A DNA stretch of 19,467 nucleotides. It comes from Prevotella sp. UBA7551. GTDB lineage: Bacteria; Bacteroidota; Bacteroidia; Bacteroidales; Bacteroidaceae. Positions 8,023 through 15,263 of this stretch are shown in pieces. The notes under the pieces were generated by a model. The model searched no databases and was not told where the DNA came from. It saw only the letters and a program-made list of their open reading frames with translations. The position numbers were made by a program, and so were the translations under genes. Location: NCBI GenBank assembly GCA_002479145.1, contig DLLX01000065.1, positions 5,781-25,247 on the forward strand, written 5' to 3'. Positions within the stretch are counted from its first letter, which is position 1; each line of letters opens with the position of its first letter.

Positions 8023-8071
8023 TGAAAAGCAAATAAATTTTCTAATAAAATGCAGTTTTGTGGCTCACGCA

Positions 8072-8109
8072 GGGTGCCAAAAACATTCGTTCTGACGGCT
8101 TTGACACCC
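8072..8109. repeat. Inverted repeat in the cutC-transporter gap
   Basis: GGGTGCCAAA (8072-8081) and TTTGACACCC (8100-8109) pair at nine of ten positions around an 18-nt loop. It lies in the 323-nt gap (7940-8262) between the transporter start and the cutC stop, both minus strand. It could end the cutC transcript, but no T-run follows. Apart from this hairpin, the transporter promoter and one dispersed repeat copy at 8239-8263, I see nothing coding in this gap. Confidence 0.5.
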
Positions 8110-8238
8110 TCTTTGGTTTTTCTTACCAGCGTGGCTTGTGGCTTGACGGGGTGGCGCAGGACCATCCTGCCGTACTCAATCACCCAATCAGTCATTAGGT
8201 TTCGTCGGATAGCCCGAAGACATCTCGGTTTTTGTCGA

Positions 8239-8263
8239 TTTCGATCTAAGGGCCGATTCGGCT
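8239..8263 (+). repeat. Dispersed 25-nt repeat, copy 1
   Basis: TTTCG, then C-x-AA-x-G, then CCGATT-x-GG, is shared at the same spacing with 12681-12705 and 13117-13141. This copy reads TTTCGATCTAAGGGCCGATT followed by CGGCT and touches the cutC stop codon. About 18 of the first 23 positions agree among the three copies. Confidence 0.5.
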
Positions 8264-9021
8264 CAATCCCGCTTTGTCAGCTGGGCGATGGTGGCGCGCA
8301 CCCGTGCTTCTGTCGTGTAGAGCAGGGTGTCCTCGTCGGTATTGGGGTCGCCCATGAACACCTCGGGGTTACTGAATCTCATCTTGCTTTTCACCGCTTC
8401 GCGGGCGGAGAAGTGGTATTCCGTCACGCCTGTCTGCTCGTATAGGCTGCGTATGTTCTGCTCGTTCACCCCACAGCCGGCCAAGATGATGATGCGTCCG
8501 GCAGCTTTCTCGTGGAGTTGCCTCAGTAGTGGCGCACCCTCGATGGCCTTCGGCTGCTGCCCGGAGGTGAGGATGCGGTCGAAGCCAAGGTCGATAAGTT
8601 GTTCCAATGCTTCGAATGGGTCACGGCATCGGTCGAAAGCGCGGTGGAAGGTGAGCGACATTCCCCGTGCTTTTTCCACCAGGCGGCGGTTGGCCTCCAT
8701 GTCTATCGCCCCGTCCTCGCGCAGGCATCCGAACACCACACCGTCGGCTCCGAGCTGCCGTGCCGCTTCGATGTCGGCTTCCATGCGCTCCATTTCCAGA
8801 GGGGTGTAGAGAAAATCGCCGCCCCGTGGGCGGATGATGACGTGCAGCCGCGTTGCTTTCATTAGCCTGCGTGCCACCTTGATTTCGCCATACGAAGGGG
8901 TAGTGCCTCCCTCGGGGATTCCCGCGCACAGCTCTACGCGGTCAGCACCGCCTGCTTGTGCGGCCAAACAACTCTCTACGCCATTGGCGCAGACCTCAAA
9001 CCGAAACGCTTTCTTCTCCAT
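8263..9021 (-). CDS. cutC: CutC family protein (copper homeostasis/TIM-barrel protein)
   Basis: A 252-residue cytoplasmic TIM-barrel protein of the CutC family. Conserved blocks seen: FEVCANGVESCLAAQAGGADRVELC (8-32), IIRPRGGDFLYT (62-73), GADGVVFGCL (91-100), LTFHRAFDR (123-131), ILTSGQQ (150-156) and ILAGCGVNEQN (179-189). The family was named for copper tolerance in E. coli, but a direct role in copper handling is disputed and the biochemical activity is uncertain. No copper pump or chaperone gene is nearby, so the context adds nothing for or against metal handling. The start at 9021 lies about 18 nt from the predicted transcription start and diverges from trpS. Confidence 0.95.
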   Translation of the reverse strand: MEKKAFRFEVCANGVESCLAAQAGGADRVELCAGIPEGGTTPSYGEIKVARRLMKATRLHVIIRPRGGDFLYTPLEMERMEADIEAARQLGADGVVFGCLREDGAIDMEANRRLVEKARGMSLTFHRAFDRCRDPFEALEQLIDLGFDRILTSGQQPKAIEGAPLLRQLHEKAAGRIIILAGCGVNEQNIRSLYEQTGVTEYHFSAREAVKSKMRFSNPEVFMGDPNTDEDTLLYTTEARVRATIAQLTKRD

Positions 9022-9042
9022 GTGTCAATGTCGTTTTTCGTG

Positions 9043-9074
9043 CAAAAGTACGGCCATTTCGCCCTTTCTCCAAA
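9043..9074 (-). promoter_or_regulatory. cutC promoter
   Basis: On the minus strand TTTG (9071-9074), a 20-nt spacer and TACTTTTG (9043-9050) fit the Bacteroidetes consensus. The start would be near 9039, leaving a leader of about 18 nt. It overlaps the region needed for the divergent trpS promoter. Confidence 0.78.
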
Positions 9075-9083
9075 TAAAAATCG

Positions 9084-9091
9084 TATTTTTG
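9084..9091 (+). promoter_or_regulatory. trpS promoter -7 element
   Basis: TATTTTTG matches TAnnTTTG. The -33 partner is poor (TTTC at 9057-9060, 23-nt spacer). Transcription would start near 9095, giving a leader of about 56 nt. I see no tryptophan-rich leader peptide or T-box in that leader. Confidence 0.6.
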
Positions 9092-9150
9092 CAACCTAAA
9101 AGCGGGTCGTCCGCTGCCAGTAGTTGGTATTCAAATAAAACAAAAATAGA

Positions 9151-10239
9151 ATGGGAAAGATTATTTTGACGGGCGACCGGCCCACCGGCAAGCTCCATTT
9201 GGGGCACTATGTAGGCAGCCTGCGTCGTCGCGTGGAGCTTCAGAACGCTGGAGACTACGAGCGGATGTTTGTCTTTATGGCCGACGTACAGGCCCTGACG
9301 GACAACGCCGACAACCCTGAGAAGATTCGGCAGAACATCATCGAGGTGGCACTCGATTACCTTTCGGCTGGTCTTGATCCCGAGAAGTGCACGCTCTATA
9401 TCCAGAGCTGCATTCCCGAGTTGGCCGAGCTGATGGTCTATATGATGAACCTGGTCAGCGTTTCGCGCGTGCAGCGCAACCCGACGGTGAAGACCGAGAT
9501 CAAGATGCGCAACTTTGAGGCCAACCTTCCCCTTGGCTTCTTCTGCTATCCCGTGTCGCAAGCTGCTGACATCGCGGCCTTCAAGGCTACCGTGGTGCCC
9601 GCCGGCGAGGACCAAGAGCCTATGCTTGAGCTGACGCGCGAGATTGTCCGTCGATTCAATCAAGTCTATGCCCCCGTGTTTCCCGAGCCGGAAATCATGC
9701 TGCCCGAGAACCAGACGGCCCGTCGTCTGCCCGGCACCGACGGCAAGGAGAAGATGAGCAAGAGCCTCGGCAACTGCATCTACCTCTCCGATGACAAGGA
9801 TACGGTGTGGAAAAAGGTGAAGGCCATGTACACCGATCCCACTCATCTGAACGTCAGCGACCCCGGTCATGTGGAGGGAAATGCCGTCTTTACCTACCTT
9901 GACGCGTTCTCCACCGATGCCGACTTTGCCGACTTCTGGCCTGAGTTCAGCAACCTTGATGAACTGAAGGCGGCCTATACGGCGGGCGGCATTGGCGACA
10001 TGAAGTGCAAGAAGCTGCTCAACAAGGTGCTCGACCGCATACTCGACCCCATCCGCCAGCGCCGTCACGAGCTGGAGCAGGACATCCCCGAGATCTACAA
10101 CATCCTCCGCAAGGGCACCGACGTGGCCCGCGAGGTGGCCGCTCAGACCATGGACGAGGTGCGCAACGCGATGCGTATCAACTACTTCGAGGACGACGCG
10201 CTCATCCGGGAGCAGGCAGAACGATTCCGCCAGAAGTAA
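9151..10239 (+). CDS. trpS: Tryptophanyl-tRNA synthetase
   Basis: A 362-residue class Ic aminoacyl-tRNA synthetase that charges tRNA-Trp in the cytoplasm. The HIGH-type motif is HLGH (16-19) in TGKLHLGHYVGSL; the KMSKS loop is intact at 201-205 (GKEKMSKSLGN). The phrase QAADIAAFKATVVPAGEDQEPMLEL (137-161) carries the GEDQ and QAADI features that separate TrpRS from TyrRS. It is a little longer than the 330-340 residues of many bacterial TrpRS, mostly in the C-terminal helical part, but nothing is missing. Single-gene unit, with divergent cutC upstream and a strong terminator downstream. Confidence 0.97.
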   Translation: MGKIILTGDRPTGKLHLGHYVGSLRRRVELQNAGDYERMFVFMADVQALTDNADNPEKIRQNIIEVALDYLSAGLDPEKCTLYIQSCIPELAELMVYMMNLVSVSRVQRNPTVKTEIKMRNFEANLPLGFFCYPVSQAADIAAFKATVVPAGEDQEPMLELTREIVRRFNQVYAPVFPEPEIMLPENQTARRLPGTDGKEKMSKSLGNCIYLSDDKDTVWKKVKAMYTDPTHLNVSDPGHVEGNAVFTYLDAFSTDADFADFWPEFSNLDELKAAYTAGGIGDMKCKKLLNKVLDRILDPIRQRRHELEQDIPEIYNILRKGTDVAREVAAQTMDEVRNAMRINYFEDDALIREQAERFRQK

Positions 10240-10261
10240 CTGTCATCCCTCCATACAACGC

Positions 10262-10324
10262 AAAAGGCGCTGCCCCATGCTGCTTATACCTATTATATAA
10301 GGAGCGTAGGGCAGCGCTTTTTTT
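10262..10324. terminator. Bidirectional terminator between trpS and malY
   Basis: GCGCTGCCC (10267-10275) pairs perfectly with GGGCAGCGC (10309-10317). An inner CTTATA/TATAAG stem folds the loop, seven T's follow at 10318-10324, and AAAA precedes at 10262-10265. It therefore works as an intrinsic terminator for trpS on the plus strand and, with the complementary T-run, for malY on the minus strand. Confidence 0.9.
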
Positions 10325-10381
10325 GATTTTTCGTCAACCATCATGCCGTGGCGTGCCGAGGCATTTGTCTTGTGAGGCACG

Positions 10382-11548
10382 TTATCCGCAGCACTTGCTG
10401 ATGCGCTGCAACGCTGTCTCGAGCAGGGCGCGCCGGCAAGCGAGGTTGATGCGTAGGTAGTCCTTGCCCGCTTCCGCTCCGTAGAGCGTGCCGCTGTTGA
10501 GCTTCACTTTAGCTTGCTCCATGATTTTCTCCGCCAGCCTGTCTGCTCCCATGCCCGTTCGGCTGATGTCCACCCATGCCAGATAGGTGCCCTCCATGTG
10601 CATCACTTGCCATTTCGGCAACCGCTCCCGGCAGAATGCCCGCAGCAACTCGTAGTTGTCGCGGATGTAAAGGTTGAGTGCGTCGATCCATTCCTCGCTC
10701 TCATTATAGGCAGCCTGTATGGCAACCGGGGCGAAGGGGTTCACGTCACAAATCTCAAAGATGTTGACCACGCGCTCTATGCGTCTCCGCCACGCTGCGT
10801 TCTTGGTGATGATGTTGGCCATCTGCAACCCTGCGATGTTGAAACTCTTCGACGGCGAGGTCAGCGTGACGCTGTTTTCCAGACACGCCTCGCTCACTGC
10901 GGCCAGTGGCGTGTAGCGGAATCCCGGCAATACCAGCTCGTTGTGAATCTCGTCGCTCACGATGACCACGTGGTGGCGGGTGCAGATGTCGTTCATCCGC
11001 TCCAGCTCCTCCCGCGTCCACACCCTTCCGGTGGGGTTCTGTGGGTTGCAGAGCAGGAAGACGGTGGTCTTCTCGTCGGCACACTTGCGCTCGAAGTCGT
11101 CGAAGTCCATCACGAAACGGTCGCCGTCGCGTAGGAGTCGTGTCTCCAAGACCTCGCATCCCTGGTTGTGTATGCTGGAGAAGAAACAGTTGTAGGCGGG
11201 AGTCTGCACGAGCACCTTCTCCCCCGGGAGTGTCAGGGCCTTGATAGTGGCCGACGCTGCGGGCACCACCCCGGTGGTGTAGAGCATCCATTGGCGAGCT
11301 ATCGTCCAGTCGTGGCGGCGCTTAAACCACCTGATGACCGCGTCGTAGTAGCTCTCCGGCACGGCGGTGTAGCCGAACACGGGGTGGGCGGCACGCTCCC
11401 TGACGGCCCTCTCGATGGCAGGGGCGACGGCAAAGTCCATGTCTGCCACCCACATCGGTATCACGTCGTCCGACGGCATCGTGTCCCACTTGTAGCAACC
11501 CGTGCCGCGCCGTGTCACCGGTTGGTCAAAAAAGTCGTGTCCTATCAT
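10382..11548 (-). CDS. MalY/PatB-family PLP-dependent C-S lyase (cystathionine beta-lyase type)
   Basis: A 388-residue fold-type I aminotransferase-like enzyme. The MalY/PatB hallmark near the N-terminus is present (Y19KWD and PMWVADMDF, 31-39), followed by QTPAYNCFF (115-123), NPQNPTGRVW (168-177), SDEIHNEL (198-205) with D199, the PLP lysine K234 in SPSKSFNIAGLQ, and YLRINLA (364-370) with R366. Relatives split cystathionine or cysteine conjugates to a thiol, pyruvate and ammonia; the exact substrate here is an inference. The frame is open upstream, but ATG 11548 is chosen because MIGHDF matches family starts and overlaps the DUF3737 stop as ATGA, which suggests translational coupling. Confidence 0.93.
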   Translation of the reverse strand: MIGHDFFDQPVTRRGTGCYKWDTMPSDDVIPMWVADMDFAVAPAIERAVRERAAHPVFGYTAVPESYYDAVIRWFKRRHDWTIARQWMLYTTGVVPAASATIKALTLPGEKVLVQTPAYNCFFSSIHNQGCEVLETRLLRDGDRFVMDFDDFERKCADEKTTVFLLCNPQNPTGRVWTREELERMNDICTRHHVVIVSDEIHNELVLPGFRYTPLAAVSEACLENSVTLTSPSKSFNIAGLQMANIITKNAAWRRRIERVVNIFEICDVNPFAPVAIQAAYNESEEWIDALNLYIRDNYELLRAFCRERLPKWQVMHMEGTYLAWVDISRTGMGADRLAEKIMEQAKVKLNSGTLYGAEAGKDYLRINLACRRALLETALQRISKCCG

Positions 11549-12417
11549 CGGTTGGCCTCGAAGGTGAGTGTGTTGCCGCCGTCGGCCTCGCTGGCCACGT
11601 GTCCCTTGGCATATTGGTTCATCGTCAGCCGTCCTATCTTCTCGGCTTGGATCTTGCCGCTGATGGGGTTTTTCACCTCCGTTATCGTGCCCTTGATGCG
11701 TGCGTCCACACCCGCACAGTCCTCGAAGGCACGGTCGCAGGCGGCGTCGAAGGTGCAGTCTTCCAGCACGATGCCGTCGCTGTAGCACAGGGGCTGCTCG
11801 CCGCCGATGTGGCAACGCACGAACTTGATGTTCTTGCTGTGCCAGGCAAGGTACTCGCCGTCTATCTCAGAGTCGTAGACCACGACGTTGTCGCACTCCC
11901 AGAAGCTGTCCTTGGTGGTAATCTTCGCATGGTGTACCTCCACGTTGCGGCAGTACTGGAACACATACTTTGCGTCGCTCACCAGCCCGTCCACATAGAT
12001 GTTCTTCGAGAACATGAAAGGGTAGGTGCCTTGGTGCAGCTCCACATTCTTGAGCTTCAGCCCGTCGATGCGCCAGAACGTCTCGTCGGCATCGGTAATC
12101 TTGACGTTCTCCAGATCCAGGTTCTTCATCTCGCGGAAGAACTTTGGGCCGTCGATGACGCAGTCTTTCATCACCATGTCGTCGCTATACCAGATGGCAG
12201 AGCGCGATCCGGGCGCAAAGTAGCACCCCGTGATGAGGCTTCCGTCGACGTGCCACCACGGGTATTTGCCGTAGAACTTGGAGTTGTGGCACTCCACATG
12301 GCTGCAACACTTGATGCCCGACTCGCCATCCGTAATCTCAATGTCCTCCAGACGCACGTCGTGGAGGCCAAACAGCGGACGCTCGCCGCCAAACTTCTGA
12401 TTCTTTATCGTTTCCAT
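11545..12417 (-). CDS. DUF3737 family protein (right-handed beta-helix-like)
   Basis: A 290-residue protein that I recognise as the DUF3737 family of unknown function. The opening ETIKNQKFGGERPLFGLHDV is typical. The middle (about residues 15-240) is a string of short imperfect repeats with alternating hydrophobic residues and periodic D/C/N turns, such as the similar runs VMKDCVI, IVLEDCTF and VVVYDSEI, which suggests stacked beta-helix coils. No signal peptide is present, so it is probably cytoplasmic. The frame continues upstream to 12570, but METIKNQ at 12417 gives the family's usual length. It overlaps the downstream malY-type gene by ATGA, so its job is probably tied to that enzyme; no catalytic motif is visible. 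Confidence 0.88.
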   Translation of the reverse strand: METIKNQKFGGERPLFGLHDVRLEDIEITDGESGIKCCSHVECHNSKFYGKYPWWHVDGSLITGCYFAPGSRSAIWYSDDMVMKDCVIDGPKFFREMKNLDLENVKITDADETFWRIDGLKLKNVELHQGTYPFMFSKNIYVDGLVSDAKYVFQYCRNVEVHHAKITTKDSFWECDNVVVYDSEIDGEYLAWHSKNIKFVRCHIGGEQPLCYSDGIVLEDCTFDAACDRAFEDCAGVDARIKGTITEVKNPISGKIQAEKIGRLTMNQYAKGHVASEADGGNTLTFEANR

Positions 12418-12713
12418 AAGTCTCTTTGTTGTTTTCTCTTGTTTATCATTCTTGTGGGGAAACAGCCCGCCGCGTGCCGTCCTGCCTGCCGGCAAGAGCG
12501 ACGGCGGCGCAACACCAAAAGGCCATTTTATTTCGTCGCAGTGTGTTGTTGGCTTCCTGCTGGTTGCCACGTTGGTGTTGAAGCCATGGTAGGCAACGGC
12601 GAAATGCTGACGGCAACAGCTGCCGAAAGAATTAATGGCAATGGATGGAATGATGAAAGGCTTCTCATTTTTATTGCCGGTTTCGGGCTAATGGCCGATT
12701 GGGGTTTTGATGT
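12418..12713 (-). other. Long 5' leader of the DUF3737-malY unit
   Basis: If the promoter at 12717-12747 is used, the mRNA has about 296 nt before the DUF3737 start. It contains a 46-codon open frame (12528-12668, starting MRSLSSFHPLPLILSAA), whose first 30 residues resemble a signal peptide, followed closely by a second short frame. I recognise no riboswitch class. A small hairpin CGGCA/TGCCG sits at 12611-12625. Coding status of the short frames is unproven. Confidence 0.35.
12681..12705 (+). repeat. Dispersed 25-nt repeat, copy 2
   Basis: Reads TTTCGGGCTAATGGCCGATT followed by GGGGT and aligns without gaps to copies at 8239-8263 and 13117-13141. It lies just downstream of the predicted DUF3737 transcription start, so it is transcribed as part of the leader. 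Confidence 0.5.
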
Positions 12714-12716
12714 TTG

Positions 12717-12747
12717 CAAAAGTACAAAAATCATGCCAGTTGGACAA
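12717..12747 (-). promoter_or_regulatory. Promoter for DUF3737-malY
   Basis: On the minus strand TACTTTTG (12717-12724) is a full -7 match, and TTG (12745-12747) lies 20 nt upstream as a -33 element. Transcription would start near 12713. No closer consensus promoter is seen ahead of the DUF3737 ATG at 12417. Confidence 0.65.
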
Positions 12748-12881
12748 GCCCATGTGATGGTAAAATGGTGTCTGCCCTGTGGCGATGTTTTTTGTCTGTT
12801 CCGTTTCCCACATCAAACGGCAGTGGCACTGGGAAGCGTCTTGCTCTGAAGCCCGAAACGAAAGGAATGAAGTGCGAAAGG

Positions 12882-12906
12882 TAACACATTGAATCCCAGT
12901 GTGTTA
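12882..12906. repeat. Hairpin 1 in the DUF3737-fhs gap
   Basis: TAACACATTG (12882-12891) pairs with CAGTGTGTTA (12897-12906), ten positions including one wobble, around a 5-nt loop. It is the first of three hairpins within 120 nt in a divergent intergenic region. Confidence 0.6.
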
Positions 12907-12908
12907 TG

Positions 12909-12934
12909 AGCGGCTCGGTTTTTCAGCCGCTTTT
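12909..12934 (+). terminator. Hairpin 2, terminator-like on the plus strand
   Basis: AGCGGCT (12909-12915) pairs with AGCCGCT (12925-12931) and is followed by a short T-run (TTTT at 12931-12934). It resembles a weak plus-strand intrinsic terminator, yet no plus-strand gene is known upstream, since the adjacent coding genes run away from this point. Confidence 0.45.
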
Positions 12935-12962
12935 GCTTGAGTTTTTAATTTATTTTTCTTCT

Positions 12963-13001
12963 ATTTTTAAATTAAAAATTGCTGATTTTTAATTTAAAAA
13001 T
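12963..13001. repeat. Perfect 17-bp A/T-only inverted repeat
   Basis: The arms 12963-12979 and 12985-13001 are exact reverse complements made only of A and T, with the 5-nt loop TGCTG. The surrounding 12940-12962 is also T-rich. The rest of the 1093-nt interval 12418-13510 holds the DUF3737 leader and promoter, two more hairpins, repeat copies and the fhs promoter; I see no convincing gene in it. Confidence 0.8.
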
Positions 13002-13058
13002 CTGTGCTATCTTGCTGCTTCCATCTCGTGATGGGGTAGGGGTGAGGTGGGCAGCCAA

Positions 13059-13088
13059 CCCAAATTGGTCATTGGATTTGGTCGGAAA
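13059..13088 (-). repeat. Diverged inverted copy of the dispersed repeat
   Basis: Read on the minus strand it gives TTTC-x-GA, then CAAA, then AATGACCAATT-TGG, which follows the same order of blocks as the three plus-strand copies but with about five extra bases. With the copy at 13117-13141 it forms an imperfect inverted pair. Confidence 0.35.
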
Positions 13089-13116
13089 AAGGCACACTTC
13101 TCGTTTCTTTTGTTGA

Positions 13117-13141
13117 TTTCGGACAAATGACCGATTCGGTG
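13117..13141 (+). repeat. Dispersed 25-nt repeat, copy 3
   Basis: Reads TTTCGGACAAATGACCGATT followed by CGGTG; aligns without gaps to 8239-8263 and 12681-12705. Intergenic, about 310 nt upstream of the fhs promoter. Confidence 0.5.
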
Positions 13142-13416
13142 TAAAGGGAGAATAGGCGACAAAAGCGTCAAGACGGCTGTCCAATGTGTTGGCTGGTGTT
13201 CTTTTAATTGTGCCTGTTCTCCATGTGTTCTGGCGTCATCCCCCGACAAGATGGCGGGTATGTGCCCGGCATGCAGTACCGAGACCTGCGCCTCGTTTTT
13301 CATCAAGAGGATGGAACCGACCCTATATAAATAAGGAGAACATCTGCCCGACATGACCATATTGCTTGCACATTTGACAGAGAATGTGCCATAAAGTCGC
13401 TTTTCTGCCAGTATTA

Positions 13417-13448
13417 TTTGCAAGTGTCGTGAATTTTTGCTATTTTTG
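13417..13448 (+). promoter_or_regulatory. fhs promoter
   Basis: TTTG (13417-13420), a 20-nt spacer and TATTTTTG (13441-13448) match the Bacteroidetes consensus. Transcription would begin near 13452, leaving a leader of about 59 nt. No tetrahydrofolate riboswitch is recognisable in that leader. Confidence 0.82.
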
Positions 13449-13510
13449 CCGTCGCAAAGACAAAACAATAAAACCTTTGGGTTGTATCTATTAATCAAAA
13501 CACGTTGAGA

Positions 13511-15175
13511 ATGAAAAGTGATATTGAGATTGCACGCGAGACCGTGCTGAAGCCCATTACGGAGATAGCCAAGAGCGTGGGCATCGATGCCGACAAGTTG
13601 GAACATTACGGTAAGTACATAGCCAAGGTGCCATTGGAGTGTATCGACGAAAGCAAGGTGGACCGCTGCAACATGATACTGATGACCGCCATGTCGCCCA
13701 CCAAGGCCGGCATTGGCAAGACCACGGTGAGTGTGGGCCTCTCCATGGCGATGAACCGACTGGGTTACAAGTGTGGACTGGCACTCCGTGAGCCCTCCAT
13801 GGGTCCGTGCTTCGGCATGAAAGGCGGTGCGGCAGGCGGCGGTTATTCGCAGGTGCTGCCGATGGACAAGATCAATCTCCACTTCACGGGAGACTTCCAC
13901 GCCATCACCTCCGCCCATAACCTCATCGCGGCGCTGCTCGACAACTACATATTCCGGCATCAGGGTGAGCCGTGTGAGCTGAAGACGGTGTACTGGGGAC
14001 GCGTGCTCGACGTCAATGACCGCGCGCTCCGCAAGGTGGTGATAGGCCTTGGGGCCGGCAATGGGGTGGTGCGCGAGAGCGGATTCGACATTACTGTGGC
14101 CTCGGAGATTATGGCCATCCTCTGTTTGGCAAAGGACATCGAGGACTTGCGCCGCCGCTTGGAGAACATTTTGCTGGGAATCACCTGCGAGGGCAAGCCG
14201 TTCTATCTTCGTGACCTGGGTAGTGTGGGGGCCATCCTGGTCATATTGAAGGATGCGCTGCAGCCCAACCTTGTCCAAACGACCGAGAACACCCCCGCAT
14301 TCATCCACGGTGGCCCATTCGCCAACATCGCACACGGCTGCAATAGCTTGATTGCGACCAAGATGGCCATGAGCCATAGCGACTACACGGTGACCGAAGC
14401 AGGATTCGCCGCCGACTTGGGAGCGGAGAAATTCCTCGACATCAAGTGCCGCATGGGTGGCATAAGGCCGAAGCTCTGTGTGCTTGTCGTGACTGTGCGC
14501 GGACTGAAGTTGCAAGGGGGAATGGCTGACGACGCTGCTCCCGAGGAGCAATTGGCCGCCTTGCGCAACGGACTCGCCAACATGGAGCGCCACATCGAGA
14601 ACCTGCAGCACATGGGGCAGACCGTCGTCGTGACGCTCAACCGCTATGCCAGCGACACCGACGAGGAGCTGAAGGTGGTGGCCGACCGCTGCAAGGAGCT
14701 GAAAGTGGGCTATGCGCCCAACGAATGCTTCGTCCATGGAGGCGAGGGCTGTGAGGAATTGGCCCGCGTCTGCGTCAAGGAGATAGCCGAATGTCCGTCG
14801 AAGGAGATAGTTTACCCCTATGACCTTGCCGACAGCATCGCCGATAAGGTCGAGGCGCTGGCCAAAAAGATCTACCGTGCCGGGCGGGTGGAGTACACCG
14901 TCGCGGCAAAGCGGGCGCTCAAGCGCATCAAGGAGTGGGATTTGGAGCGGCTGCCCGTTTGTGTGGCCAAGACGCAGTACTCCTTCAGCGACGATGCCAA
15001 GAAGCTCAACGTGCCCGAGGGATTTACCTTCACCGTGCGCGACTTCGTAATCAACACCGGATCGGGAATGATAGTGGCCATCGCCGGCGACATCATGCGC
15101 ATGCCGGGACTGCCCAAGCGACCGCAGAGTGAGGTCATCGACATAGTCAATGGCGAGATAGAGGGCCTGGCGTAA
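13511..15175 (+). CDS. fhs: Formate-tetrahydrofolate ligase
   Basis: A 554-residue cytoplasmic enzyme that joins formate to tetrahydrofolate with ATP, giving 10-formyl-THF for one-carbon metabolism, including the two formyl transfers of purine synthesis. Family blocks are all present: P-loop SPTKAGIGKTT (62-72), REPSMGPCFGMKGGAAGGGY, INLHFTGDFHAI, FDITVASEIMAI, GPFANIAHGCNS, VTEAGFAADLGAEKFLDIKCR, KTQYSFSDD and GDIMRMPGLPKRP. The P-loop reads AGIGKTT where most relatives have AGEGKTT. A TTG at 13505 could extend it by two residues, but ATG 13511 is preferred. Length is normal. The long open frame on the opposite strand is a shadow. It stands alone between its own promoter and a 577-nt spacer. 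Confidence 0.97.
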   Translation: MKSDIEIARETVLKPITEIAKSVGIDADKLEHYGKYIAKVPLECIDESKVDRCNMILMTAMSPTKAGIGKTTVSVGLSMAMNRLGYKCGLALREPSMGPCFGMKGGAAGGGYSQVLPMDKINLHFTGDFHAITSAHNLIAALLDNYIFRHQGEPCELKTVYWGRVLDVNDRALRKVVIGLGAGNGVVRESGFDITVASEIMAILCLAKDIEDLRRRLENILLGITCEGKPFYLRDLGSVGAILVILKDALQPNLVQTTENTPAFIHGGPFANIAHGCNSLIATKMAMSHSDYTVTEAGFAADLGAEKFLDIKCRMGGIRPKLCVLVVTVRGLKLQGGMADDAAPEEQLAALRNGLANMERHIENLQHMGQTVVVTLNRYASDTDEELKVVADRCKELKVGYAPNECFVHGGEGCEELARVCVKEIAECPSKEIVYPYDLADSIADKVEALAKKIYRAGRVEYTVAAKRALKRIKEWDLERLPVCVAKTQYSFSDDAKKLNVPEGFTFTVRDFVINTGSGMIVAIAGDIMRMPGLPKRPQSEVIDIVNGEIEGLA

Positions 15176-15263
15176 TACGAATGTCTTCCCAGTAAAGACT
15201 GTACTGGACCACTTGTGTCATGTTCCTTGAATGAATAGACAGAAGTAGGTTGACGACGAATAT

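Noticed and set aside
9025..10068. Minus-strand 347-codon frame opposite trpS
   Set aside because: His/Leu/Val-rich antisense shadow of a well-supported tryptophanyl-tRNA synthetase.
11512..12849. Plus-strand 445-codon frame opposite DUF3737
   Set aside because: Shadow of the DUF3737 gene and its leader; no domain and no promoter.
12882..13001. CRISPR-like or tandem-repeat reading of the hairpin cluster
   Set aside because: The hairpins are unlike each other in sequence and spacing; no direct repeat-spacer pattern exists.
13251..13334. 27-codon plus-strand frame with a CxxC-x4-C pattern upstream of fhs
   Set aside because: Too short to support, no ribosome site, and upstream of the fhs promoter, so no transcript is predicted for it.
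13449..13510. THF riboswitch in the fhs leader
   Set aside because: The 59-nt leader is too short and shows no conserved pairing of that class.
13007..14737. Long minus-strand open frame (576 codons) opposite fhs
   Set aside because: It is antisense to a clear full-length formate-THF ligase, has no recognisable domain, and results from the codon bias of fhs. Only its last 98 codons lie outside fhs and are mentioned as a weak possibility.
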